From assembly GCA_037013495.1 (NCBI GenBank), contig CM072801.1:82755816-82819815 (forward strand): a stretch of 64,000 bases of DNA, read 5' to 3'. The stretch comes from Hippophae tibetana. Its lineage: Eukaryota; Streptophyta; Magnoliopsida; Rosales; Elaeagnaceae. A program made the translations under genes and the position numbers. Shown in pieces: positions 53,413-64,000 of the stretch. The notes beneath the pieces are model-generated. The model ran no database searches, had not been told where the DNA came from, and was given only the letters and a program-made list of their open reading frames with translations. Position 1 is the stretch's first letter; the number at the start of each line of letters is the position of its first letter.

Positions 53413-55953
53413 TGAGCAGAAAAAGAAAGGGGCTAGTTTTCATAATTTCAAAAATAACAAAACATTTGATGAATCAGACTTCCAACATCAAATGACCATA
53501 ACTTTTAACTGGGGTATCGTAATGACTATTATAATATATCAAAATCGGAGCTCGTCTCCATCCATACAATAATTGTTGGCCTAGTATTCGAACCTGATTT
53601 CTGTTCCCAAATTCCATCATTTACATAACTTCTCGAGGGTTTTAAGATTTTGTCGTAAAATTCAGGTTTACTTACCTTCGATTTTTCTTCAAATAGAGCC
53701 GTCAATGAGATATTGGTTCCGACAAAGATTTCTTTATTTATTTGGTCAATAAATATTCTACCTGAAAAACTATGGGAGCAGAAAAAGAAAGGGGCTAGTT
53801 TTCATAATTTCAAAAATAACAAAACATTTGATGAATCAGACTTCCAACATCAAATGACCATAACTTTTGACCGGGGTATCGTAACGACTATTATAATATA
53901 TCAAATCGGAGCTCGTCTCGATCCATACAATAATTGTTGGCCTCGGAATGGGACCTGATTTCTGTACCCAAATTCCATCGTTTACATAACTTATCGAGTG
54001 TTTTAAGATTTTGTCGTAAATTTGCGGTTTACTTACCTTCTATATGATTCAATAGAGCTGTCAATGAGATATTGGTTCCGACAAAGGTTTCTTTATTTAT
54101 TTGGTCATTAAATCTGAATTCTTCCTAAAAAACTATTTGAGCAGAAAAAGAAAGGGGCTAGTTTTCATAATTTCAAAAATAACAAAACATTTGATGAATC
54201 AGACTTCCAACATCAAATGACCATAACTTTTGACTGGGGTATGTTAGCGACTATTATAATATATCAAATCGGAGCTCGTCTCGATCCATACAATAATTGT
54301 TGGCCTCGGAATGGGACCTGATTTCTGTACCCAAATTCCATCGTTTACATAACTTATCGAGTGTTTTAAGATTTTGTCGTAAATTTGCGGTTTACTTACC
54401 TTCTATATGATTCAATAGAGCTGTCAATGAGATATTGGTTCCGACAAAGGTTTCTTTATTTATTTGGTCATTAAATCTGAATTCTTCCTAAAAAACTATG
54501 GGAGCAGAAAAAGAAAGGGGCTAGTTTTCATAATTTCAAAAATAACAAAACATTTGATGAATCAGACTTCCAACATCAAATGACCATAACTTTTGACTGG
54601 GGTATCTTAACGACTATTATAATATATCAAATCGGAGCTCGTCTCGATCCATACAATAATTGTTGGCCTCGGAATGGGACCTGATTTCTGTACCCAAATT
54701 CCATCGTTTACATAACTTATCGAGTGTTTTAATATTTTGTCGTAAATTTGCGGTTTACTTACCTTCTATATGATTCAATAGAGCTGTCAATGAGATATTG
54801 GTTCCGACAAAGGTTTCTTTATTTATTTGGTCATTAAATCTGAATTCTTCCTAAAAAACTATTTGAGCAGAAAAAGAAAGGGGCTAGTTTTCATAATTTC
54901 AAAAATAACAAAACATTTGATGAATCAGACTCCCAACATCAAATGACCATAACTTTTAACTGGGGTATCGTAACGACTATTATAATATATCTAAATCGGA
55001 GCTCGTCTCGATCCATACAATAATTGTTGGCCTCGGAATGGGACCTGATTTCTGTACCCAAATTCCATCGTTTACATAAATTATCGAGGGTTTTAAGATT
55101 TTGTCTTAAATTTCCGGTTTACTTACTTTCGATTTGAATCAATAGAGCTGTAAATGAGATATTGGATCCGACAAAGTTTTCTTTATTTATTTGGTCAATA
55201 AATCTGTATTCTTCCTGAAAATCTATGGGAGCAGAAAAAGAAAGGGGCTAGTTTTCATAAATTCAAAAATAACAAAACATTTGATGAATCAGACTTCCAA
55301 CATCAAATGACCATAACTTTTGACTAGGGTATCTTAACGACTATTATAATATATCAAATCGGAGCTCGTCTCGATCCATACAATAATTGTTGGCCTCGGA
55401 ATGGGACCTGATTTCTGTACCCAAATTCCATCGTTTACATAACTTATCGAGTGTTTTAATATTTTGTCGTAAATTTGCGGTTTACTTACCTTCTATATGA
55501 TTCAATAGAGCTGTCAATGAGATATTGGTTCCGACAAAGGTTTCTTTATTTATTTGGTCATTAAATCTGAATTCTTCCTAAAAAACTATTTGAGCAGAAA
55601 AAGAAAGGGTCTAGTTTTCATAATTTCAAAAATAACAAAACATTTGATGAATCAGACTTCCAACATCAAATGACCATAACTTTGGACTGGGGTATCGTAA
55701 CGACTATTATAATATATCAAATCGGAGCTCGTCTCGATCCATACAATAATTGTTGGCCTCGGAATGAAACCTGATTTCTGTACCCAAATTCCATCGTTTA
55801 CATAACTTATCGAGGGTTTTAAGATATTGTCGTAAATTTGCGGTTTACTTACCTTCGATTTGAATCAATAGAGGTGTAAATGAGATATTGGATCCGACAA
55901 AGGTTTCTTTACTTATTTGGTCATTAAATCTGTATTCTTCCTAAAAAACTATT
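53413..55953 (+). repeat. Irregular satellite stretch K-I'-M-J-K''-J-A
   Basis: Monomers at 53413, 53775, 54138, 54501, 54864, 55228 and 55591. The 53775 monomer begins like I or E (it follows the 4-bp deletion) but ends CTCGGAATGGG like D or J. The 54864 monomer combines an AACTGGGG core with GTAACGAC and ATCTAAATCGG. Both look like hybrids. No higher-order period and no gene were seen. Confidence 0.78.
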
Positions 55954-58133
55954 TGAGCAGAAAAAGAAAGGGGCTAGTTTTCATAATTTCAAAAATAACA
56001 AAACATTTGATGAATCAGACTTCCAACATCAAATGACCATAACTTTTGACTGGGGTATCTTAGCAACTATTATAATATATCAAATCGGAGCTCGTCTCGA
56101 TCCATACAATAATTGTTGGCCTTGGAATGGGACCTGATTTCTGTACCCAAATTCCATCGTTTACATAACTTATCGTGGGTTTTAAGATTTTGTCGTAAAT
56201 TTCTGGTTTACTTACCTTCTATATGATTCAATAGAGCTGTCAATGAGATATTGGTTCCGACAAAGGTTTCTTTATTTATTTGGTCATTAAATCTGAATTC
56301 TTCCTAAAAAACTATGGGAGCAGAAAAAGAAAGGGGCTAGTTTTCATAATTTCAAAAATAACAAAACATTTGATGAATCAGACTTCCAACATCAAATGAC
56401 CATAACTTTTCACTGGGGTATCGTAACGACTATTATAATATTTCAAAATCGGAGCTCGTCTCGATCCATACAATAATTGTTGGCCTAGCATTGGAACCTG
56501 ATTTCTGTACCCAAATTCCATCGTTTACATAAATTATCGAGGGTTTTAAGATTTTGTCTTAAATTTCCGGTTTACTTACTTTCGATTTGAATCAATAGAG
56601 CTGTAAATGAGATATTGGATCCGACAAAGTTTTCTTTATTTATTTGGTCAATAAATCTGTATTCTTCCTGAAAATCTATGGGAGCAGAAAAAGAAAGGGG
56701 CTAGTTTTCATAAATTCAAAAATAACAAAACATTTGATGAATTAGACTTCCAACATCAAATGACCATAACTTTTGACTGGGGTATCTTAACGACTATTAT
56801 AATATATCAAATCGGAGCTCGTCTCGATCCATACAATAATTGTTGGCCTCGGAATGGGACCTGATTTCTGTACCCAAATTCCATCGTTTACATAACTTAT
56901 CGAGTGTTTTAAGATTTTGTCGTAAATTTGCGGTTTACTTACCTTCTATATGATTCAATAGCGCTGTAAATGAGATATTGCGTCCGACAAAGGTTTCTTT
57001 ATTTATTTGGTCATTAAATCTGTATTCTTCCTAAAAAACTATTTGAGCAGAAAAAGAAAGGGGCTAGTTTTCATAATTTCAAAAATAACAAAACATTTGA
57101 TGAATCAGACTTCCAACATCAAATGACCATAACTTTTGACTGGGGTATCTTAGCAACTATTATAATATATCAAATCGGAGCTCGTCTCGATCCATACAAT
57201 AATTGTTGGCCTCGGAATGGGACCTGATTTCTGTACCCAAATTCCATCGTTTACATAACTTATCGAGTGTTTTAAGATTTTGTCGTAAATTTGCGGTTTA
57301 CTTACCTTCTATATGATTCAATAGAGCTGTCAATGAGATATTGGTTCCGACAAAGGTTTCTTTATTTATTTGGTCATTAAATCTGAATTCTTCCTAAAAA
57401 ACTATGGGAGCAGAAAAAGAAAGGGGCTAGTTTTCATAATTTCAAAAATAACAAAACATTTGATGAATCAGACTTCCAACATCAAATGACCATAACTTTT
57501 CACTGGGGTATCGTAACGACTATTATAATATTTCAAAATCGGAGCTCGTCTCGATCCATACAATAATTGTTGGCCTAGCATTGGAACCTGATTTCTGTAC
57601 CCAAATTCCATCGTTTACATAAATTATCGAGGGTTTTAAGATTTTGTCTTAAATTTCCGGTTTACTTACTTTCGATTTGAATCAATAGAGCTGTAAATGA
57701 GATATTGGATCCGACAAAGTTTTCTTTATTTATTTGGTCAATAAATCTGTATTCTTCCTGAAAATCTATGGGAGCAGAAAAAGAAAGGGGCTAGTTTTCA
57801 TAAATTCAAAAATAACAAAACATTTGATGAATTAGACTTCCAACATCAAATGACCATAACTTTTGACTGGGGTATCTTAACGACTATTATAATATATCAA
57901 ATCGGAGCTCGTCTCGATCCATACAATAATTGTTGGCCTCGGAATGGGACCTGATTTCTGTACCCAAATTCCATCGTTTACATAACTTATCGAGTGTTTT
58001 AAGATTTTGTCGTAAATTTGCGGTTTACTTACCTTCTATATGATTCAATAGCGCTGTAAATGAGATATTGCGTCCGACAAAGGTTTCTTTATTTATTTGG
58101 TCAATAAATTTGTATTCTTCCTTAAAAAATATG
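55954..58133 (+). repeat. 3-mer repeat L-H-J, two copies, period about 1090 bp
   Basis: Anchors 55954, 56317, 56681 and 57044, 57407, 57771. H carries the CACTGGGG core and ATATTTCAAAATC in both copies, and J carries GAATTAGAC. The unit is a cousin of the H-J and L-H steps in the 30507 7-mer. Confidence 0.87.
56317..56680 (+). repeat. Example of monomer type H
   Basis: Core CACTGGGG with ATATTTCAAAATC and CTAGCATTGG, followed by CATAAATTATCG and CTTAAATTTCCGG. Anchors 26504, 27960, 30507, 33050, 35593, 56317 and 57407; variants with an AACTGGGG or GGACTGGGG core at 59224, 59588 and 63583. Present only in the right 60 percent of the window. Confidence 0.83.
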
Positions 58134-61040
58134 GGAGCAGAAAAAGAAAGGGGCTAGTTTTCATAATTTAAAAAATAACAAAACATTTGATGAATCAGAC
58201 TTCCAACATCAAATGACCATAACTTTTGACTGGGGTATCGTAACGACTATTGTAATATATCAAATTCGGAGCTTGTCTCGATCCATACAATAATTGTTGG
58301 CCTCGGAATGGAACCTGATTTCCATACCCAAATTCCATCGTTTACATAACTTATCGAGGGTTTTATGATTTTGTCGTAAATTTGCGGTTTACTTACCTTC
58401 GATTTAAATCAATAGAGCTGTAAATGAGATATTGGATCCGACAAAGGTTTCTTTATTTATTTGGTCATTAAATCTGTATTCTTCCTAAAAACGTATGGGA
58501 GCAGAAAAAGGAAGGGGCTAGTTTTCAAAACTTTAAAAATACGAAAACATTTGATGATCAGACTTCCAACATCAAATGACCATAACTTTTAACTGGGGTA
58601 TCGTAATGACTATTATAATATATCAAAATCGGAGCTCGTCTCGATCCATACAATAATTGTTGGCCTCGGAATGGGACCTGATTTCTGTACCCAAATTCCA
58701 TCGTTTACATAACTTATCGAGTGTTTTAAGATTTTGTCGTAAATTTGCGGTTTACTTACCTTCTATACAATTCAATAGAGCTGTCAATGAGATATTGGTT
58801 CCGACAAAGGTTTCTTTATTTATTTGGTCATTAAATCTGAATTCTTCCTAAAAAACTATTTGAGCAGAAAAAGAAAGGGGCTAGTTTTCATAATTTCAAA
58901 AATAACAAAACATTTGATGAATCAGACTTCCAACATCAAATGACCATAACTTTTGACTGGGGTATCTTAGCAACTATTATAATATATCAAATCGGAGCTC
59001 GTCTCGATCCATACAATAATTGTTGGCCTCGGAATGGGACCTGATTTCTGTACCCAAATTCCATCGTTTACATAACTTATCGAGTGTTTTAAGATTTTGT
59101 CGTAAATTTGCGGTTTACTTACCTTCTATATGATTCAATAGAGCTGTCAATGAGATATTGGTTCCGACAAAGGTTTCTTTATTTATTTGGTCATTAAATC
59201 TGAATTCTTCCTAAAAAACTATGGGAGCAGAAAAAGAAAGGGGCTAGTTTTCATAATTTCAAAAATAACAAAACATTTGATGAATCAGACTTCCAACATC
59301 AAATGACCATAACTTTTAACTGGGGTATCGTAACGACTATTATAATATTTCAAAATCGGAGCTCGTCTCGATCCATACAATAATTGTTGGCCTAGCATTG
59401 GAACCTGATTTCTGTACCCAAATTCCATCGTTTACATAAATTATCGAGGGTTTTAAGATTTTGTCTTAAATTTCCGATTTACTTACTTTCGATTTGAATC
59501 AATAGAGCTGTAAATGAGATATTGGATCCGACAAAGTTTTCTTTATTTATTTGGTCAATAAATCTGTATTCTTCCTGAAAATCTATGGGAGCAGAAAAAG
59601 AAAGGGGCTAGTTTTCATAATTTCAAAAATAACAAAACATTTGATGAATCAGACTTCCAACATCAAATGACCATAACTTTGGACTGGGGTATCGTAACGA
59701 CTATTATAATATTTCAAAATCGGAGCTCGTCTCGATCCATACAATAATTGTTGGCCTAGCATTGGAACCTGATTTCTGTACCCAAATTCCATCGTTTACA
59801 TAAATTATCGAGGGTTTTAAGATTTTGTCTTAAATTTCCGATTTACTTACTTTCGATTTGAATCAATAGAGCTGTAAATGAGATATTGGATCCGACAAAG
59901 TTTTCTTTATTTATTTGGTCAATAAATCTGTATTCTTCCTAAAAAACTATTTGAGCAGAAAAAGAAAGGGGCTAGTTTTCATAAATTCAAAAATAACAAA
60001 ACATTTGATGAATTAGACTTCCAACATCAAATGACCATAACTTTTGACTGGGGTATCTTAGCAACTATTATAATATATCAAATCGGACCTCGTCTCGATC
60101 CATACAATAATTGTTGGCCTCGGAATGGGACCTGATTTCTGTACCCAAATTCCAACGTTTACATAACTTATCGAGTGTTTTAAGATTTTGTCGTAAATTT
60201 GCGGTTTACTTACCTTCTATATGATTCAATAGAGCTGTCAATGAGATATTGGTTCCGACAAAGGTTTCTTTATTTATTTGGTCATTAAATCTGAATTCTT
60301 CCTAAAAAACTATGGGAGCAGAAAAAGAAAGGGGCTAGTTTTCATAATTTCAAAAATAACAAAACATTTGATGAATCAGACTTCCAACATCAAATGACCA
60401 TAACTTTGGACTGGGGTATCGTAACGACTATTATAATATATCAAATCGGAGCTCGTCTCGATCCATACAATAATTGTTGGCCTCGGAATGAAACCTGATT
60501 TCTGTACCCAAATTCCATCGTTTACATAACTTATCGAGTGTTTTAAGATTTTGTCGTAAATTTGCGGTTTACTTACCTTCTATATGATTCAATAGAGCTG
60601 TCAATGAGATATTGGATCCGACAAAGGTTTCTTTATTTATTTGGTCATTAAATCTGAATTCTTCCTAAAAAACTATGGGAGCAGAAAAAGAAAGGGGCTA
60701 GTTTTCATAATTTCAAAAATAACAAAACATTTGATGAATCAGACTTCCAACATCAAATGACCATAACTTTGGACTGGGGTATCGTAACGACTATTATAAT
60801 ATATCAAATCGGAGCTCGTCTCGATCCATACAATAATTGTTGGCCTCGGAATGAAACCTGATTTCTGTACCCAAATTCCATCGTTTACATAACTTATCGA
60901 GTGTTTTAAGATTTTGTCGTAAATTTGCGGTTTACTTACCTTCTATATGATTCAATAGAGCTGTCAATGAGATATTGGTTCCGACAAAGGTTTCTTTATT
61001 TATTTGGTCATTAAATCTGAATTCTGCCTAAAAAACTATT
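58134..61040 (+). repeat. Mosaic satellite stretch F-B1-L-H-H-L-A-A
   Basis: Monomers at 58134, 58498, 58861, 59224, 59588, 59952, 60315 and 60678. The start, with the two preceding monomers, repeats the H-J-F-B1-L order of the 30507 block including TTTCCATACCC in F (about 58319). The H-H and A-A doublets are single-monomer tandem duplications. No gene is visible. Confidence 0.83.
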
Positions 61041-62493
61041 TGAGCAGAAAAAGAAAGGGGCTAGTTTTCATAATTTCAAAAATAACAAAACATTTGATGA
61101 ATCAGACTTCCAACATCAAATGACCATAACTTTTAACTGGGGTATTGTAATGACTATTATAATATATCAAAATCGGAGCTCGTCTCCATCCATACAATAA
61201 TTGTTGGCCTAGTATTCGAACCTGATTTCTGTTCCCAAATTCCATCATTTACATAACTTCTCGAGGGTTTTAAGATTTTGTCGTAAAATTCAGGTTTACT
61301 TACCTTCGATTTTTCTTCAAATAGAGCCGTCAATGAGATATTGGTTCCGACAAAGATTTCTTTATTTATTTGGTCAATAAATATTCTACCTGAAAAACTA
61401 TGGGAGCAGAAAAAGAAAGGGGCTAGTTTTCATAATTTCAAAAATAACAAAACATTTGATGAATCAGACTTCCAACATCAAATGACCATAACTTTTGACT
61501 GGGGTATCGTAATGACTATTATAATATATCAAAATCGAGGCTCGTCTCCATCCATACAATAATTGTTGGCCTAGTATTCGAACCTGATTTCTGTTCCCAA
61601 ATTCCATCATTTACATAACTTCTCGAGGGTTTTAAGATTTTGTCGTAAAATTCAGGTTTACTTACCTTCGATTTTTCTTCAAATAGAGCCGTCAATGAGA
61701 TATTGGTTCCGACAAAGATTTCTTTATTTATTTGGTAAATAAATCTGTATTCTACCTGAAAAACTATGGGAGCAGAAAAAGAAAGGGGCTAGTTTTCATA
61801 ATTTCAAAAATAACAAAACATTTGATGAATCAGACTTCCAACATCAAATGACCATAACTTTTGACTGGGGTATCTTAACGACTATTATAATATATCAAAT
61901 CGGATCTCGTCTCGATCCATACAATAATTGTTGGCCTCGGAATGGGACCTGATTTCTGTACCCAAATTCCATCGTTTACATAACTTATCGAGTGTTTTAA
62001 GATTTTGTCGTAAATTTGCGGTTTACTTACCTTCTATATGATTCAATAGAGCTGTCAATGAGATATTGGTTCCGACAAAGGTTTCTTTATTTATTTGGTC
62101 ATTAAATCTGAATTCTTCCTAAAAAACTATGGGAGCAGAAAAAGAAAGGGGCTAGTTTTCATAATTTCAAAAATAACAAAACATTTGATGAATCAGACTT
62201 CCAACATCAAATGACCATAACTTTGGACTGGGGTATCGTAACGACTATTATAATATATCAAATCGGAGCTCGTCTCGATCCATACAATAATTGTTGGCCT
62301 CGGAATGAAACCTGAGTTCTGTACCCAAATTCCATCGTTTACATAACTTATCGAGTGTTTTAAGATTTTGTCGTAAATTTGCGGTTTACTTACCTTCTAT
62401 ATGATTCAATAGAGCTGTCAATGAGATATTGGTTCCGACAAAGGTTTCTTTATTTATTTGGTCATTAAATCTGAATTCTTCCTAAAAACTATT
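61041..62493 (+). repeat. Isolated K-E-J-A 4-mer
   Basis: Monomers at 61041, 61403, 61769 and 62132. The order and the 4-bp deletion between K and E match the 50505 and 51959 units about 10 kb upstream, which shows that the 4-mer is dispersed within the array as well as tandem. Confidence 0.85.
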
Positions 62494-64000
62494 TGAGCAG
62501 AAAAAGAAAGGGGCTAGTTTTCATAATTTCAAAAATAACAAAACATTTGATGAATCAGACTTCCAACATCAAATGACCATAACTTTTGACTGGGGTATGT
62601 TAGCGACTATTATAATATATCAAATCGGAGCTCGTCTCGATCCATACAATAATTGTTGGCCTCAGAATGGGACCTGATTTCTGTACCCAAATTCCATCGT
62701 TTACATAACTTATCGAGTGTTTTAAGATTTTGTCGTAAATTTGCGGTTTACTTACCTTCTATATGATTCAATAGAGCTGTCAATGAGATATTGGTTCCGA
62801 CAAAGGTTTCTTTATTTATTTGGTCATTAAATCTGAATTCTTCCTAAAAAACTATGGGAGCAAAAAAAGAAAGGGGCTAGTTTTCATAATTTCAAAAATA
62901 ACAAAACATTTGATGAATGAGACTTCCAACATCAAATGACCATAACTTTGGACTGGGGTATCGTAACGACTATTATAATATATCAAATCGGAGCTCGTCT
63001 CGATCCATACAATAATTTTTGGCCTCGGAATGAAACCTGATTTCTGTACCCAAATTCCATCGTTTACATAACTTATCGAGGGTTTTAAGATATTGTCGTA
63101 AATTTGCGGTTTACTTACCTTCGATTTGAATCAATAGAGGTGTAAATGAGATATTGGATCCGACAAAGGTTTCTTTACTTATTTGGTCATTAAATCTGTA
63201 TTCTTCCTAAAAAACTATTTGAGCAGAAAAAGAAAGGGGCTAGTTTTCATAATTTCAAAAATAACAAAACATTTGATGAATCAGACTTCCAACATCAAAT
63301 GACCATAACTTTTGACTGGGGTATCTTAGCAACTATTATAATATATCAAATCGGAGCTTGTCTCGATCCATACAATAATTGTTGGCCTTGGAATGGGACC
63401 TGATTTCTGTACCCAAATTCCATCGTTTACATAACTTATCGTGGGTTTTAAGATTTTGTCGTAAATTTGCGGTTTACTTACCTTCTATATGATTCAATAG
63501 AGCTGTCAATGAGATATTGGTTCCGACAAAGGTTTCTTTATTTATTTGGTCATTAAATCTGAATTCTTCCTAAAAAACTATGGGAGCAGAAAAAGAAAGG
63601 GGCTAGTTTTCATAATTTCAAAAATAACAAAACATTTGATGAATCAGACTTCCAACATCAAATGACCATAACTTTTAACTGGGGTATCGTAACGACTATT
63701 ATAATATTTCAAAATCGGAGCTCGTCTCGATCCATACAATAATTGTTGGCCTAGCATTGGAACCTGATTTCTGTACCCAAATTCCATCGTTTACATAAAT
63801 TATCGAGGGTTTTAAGATTTTGTCTTAAATTTCCGGTTTACTTACTTTCGATTTGAATCAATAGAGCTGTAAATGAGATATTGGATCCGACAAAGTTTTC
63901 TTTATTTATTTGGTCAATAAATCTGTATTCTTCCTGAAAATCTATGGGAGCAGAAAAAGAAAGGGGCTAGTTTTCATAAATTCAAAAATAACAAAACATT
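62494..64000 (+). repeat. M-A-L-H-J stretch at the right edge, partly a copy of 55591-57043
   Basis: Monomers at 62494, 62857, 63220, 63583 and 63947 (cut by the window). A and L share rare marks with 55591 and 55954: AAGATATTGTC, GAGGTGTAAATG, TTTACTTATTTGG and CCTTGGAATGG. The offset is 7266 bp, exactly 20 monomers. The array continues past the window. Confidence 0.85.

Larger units (their letters stand above)
1..64000 (+). repeat. Head-to-tail satellite DNA array, about 363.5-bp monomer
   Basis: The window consists entirely of about 177 tandem monomers, all in one orientation. The GGAGCAG or TGAGCAG anchor recurs at 331, 694, 1057, 1421, 1786, 2149 and so on to 63947, which is 175 steps averaging 363.5 bp. 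Landmarks in order, using the 331-693 monomer: a purine-rich run (331-350), CTAG (351), a 9-bp dyad (381-412), CCATAAC (414), a 10-bp palindrome (445-454), a SacI-like GAGCTC (465-470), GGCCTCGG (495-502), CATAACTTATCG (541), TTTACTTACC (584) and a T-rich TTTCTTTATTTATTTGG (643). I saw no gap, inversion, unique segment or inserted element. The period (363 = 3 x 121) keeps reading frames in register from monomer to monomer, but each frame contains stops. Most likely a centromeric or heterochromatic satellite of a eukaryote; the family and species are not recognised. Confidence 0.97.

Noticed and set aside
1..64000. CRISPR-like regular repeats
   Set aside because: The period is about 363 bp and the whole unit is repeated, with no short repeat plus unique spacer structure.
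1..64000. Retrotransposon or DNA transposon insertion
   Set aside because: The anchor-to-anchor distance stays within about 361-366 bp across the whole window, so no insertion fits. No terminal repeats or transposase-like coding was seen.
1..64000. rRNA spacer, tRNA or other RNA gene arrays
   Set aside because: No recognisable rRNA or tRNA stretch occurs in the monomer, and each monomer lacks a plausible transcribed core.

Overview
The whole 64 kb window is one uninterrupted tandem satellite DNA array. I found no gene, RNA gene, transposon, CRISPR array or unique sequence in it. Anchoring each monomer on its GGAGCAG/TGAGCAG site (331, 694, 1057 ... 63583, 63947) gives 175 complete steps between 331 and 63947, an average period of 363.5 bp (usual range about 361-366). 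All monomers run head to tail in the same orientation. The base composition is AT-rich. I split the 177 monomers (the two at the window edges are partial) by hand into 13 types, A to M (B has two subtypes), from shared diagnostic substitutions and short indels. Each type is described on one example monomer, with the other anchor positions listed.

Layout, by monomer order: 1-7961, two copies of an 11-monomer higher-order repeat (HOR). 7962-9412, a dimer repeat. 9413-11958, an irregular stretch (C-I-J-F-E-J-D). 11959-16323, two copies of a 6-mer. 16324-19955, two copies of a 5-mer, overlapped by two copies of a 7-mer at 18501-23594. 23595-25049, irregular J-D-A-K. 25050-31233, an 11-mer and part of its second copy, with a nested 4-mer at 26141-29052. 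30507-36683, 2.4 copies of another 7-mer. 35957-49415, three related segments J-F-(E-D-D)n-A-K with n of 1, about 1.7 and 3. 49050-53412, a 4-mer in three copies. 53413-64000, a mosaic with a small 3-mer (55954-58133) and pieces copied from elsewhere in the array.

So no single HOR spans the array. It is a patchwork of young, local, short-range amplifications drawn from the same pool of monomer types, with hybrid monomers marking past unequal exchange or conversion. This fits a large centromeric, pericentromeric or other heterochromatic satellite block of a eukaryotic nuclear genome. The period is about two nucleosome repeats, and every monomer carries a conserved 9-bp dyad plus a 10-bp palindrome. 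A flowering plant is my best guess from the general look of the monomer, but the sequence does not prove this and I do not recognise a named family.

The short open frames in the window recur in register with the satellite, are under 100 codons, and appear and vanish with single indels. I do not regard any of them as a gene.
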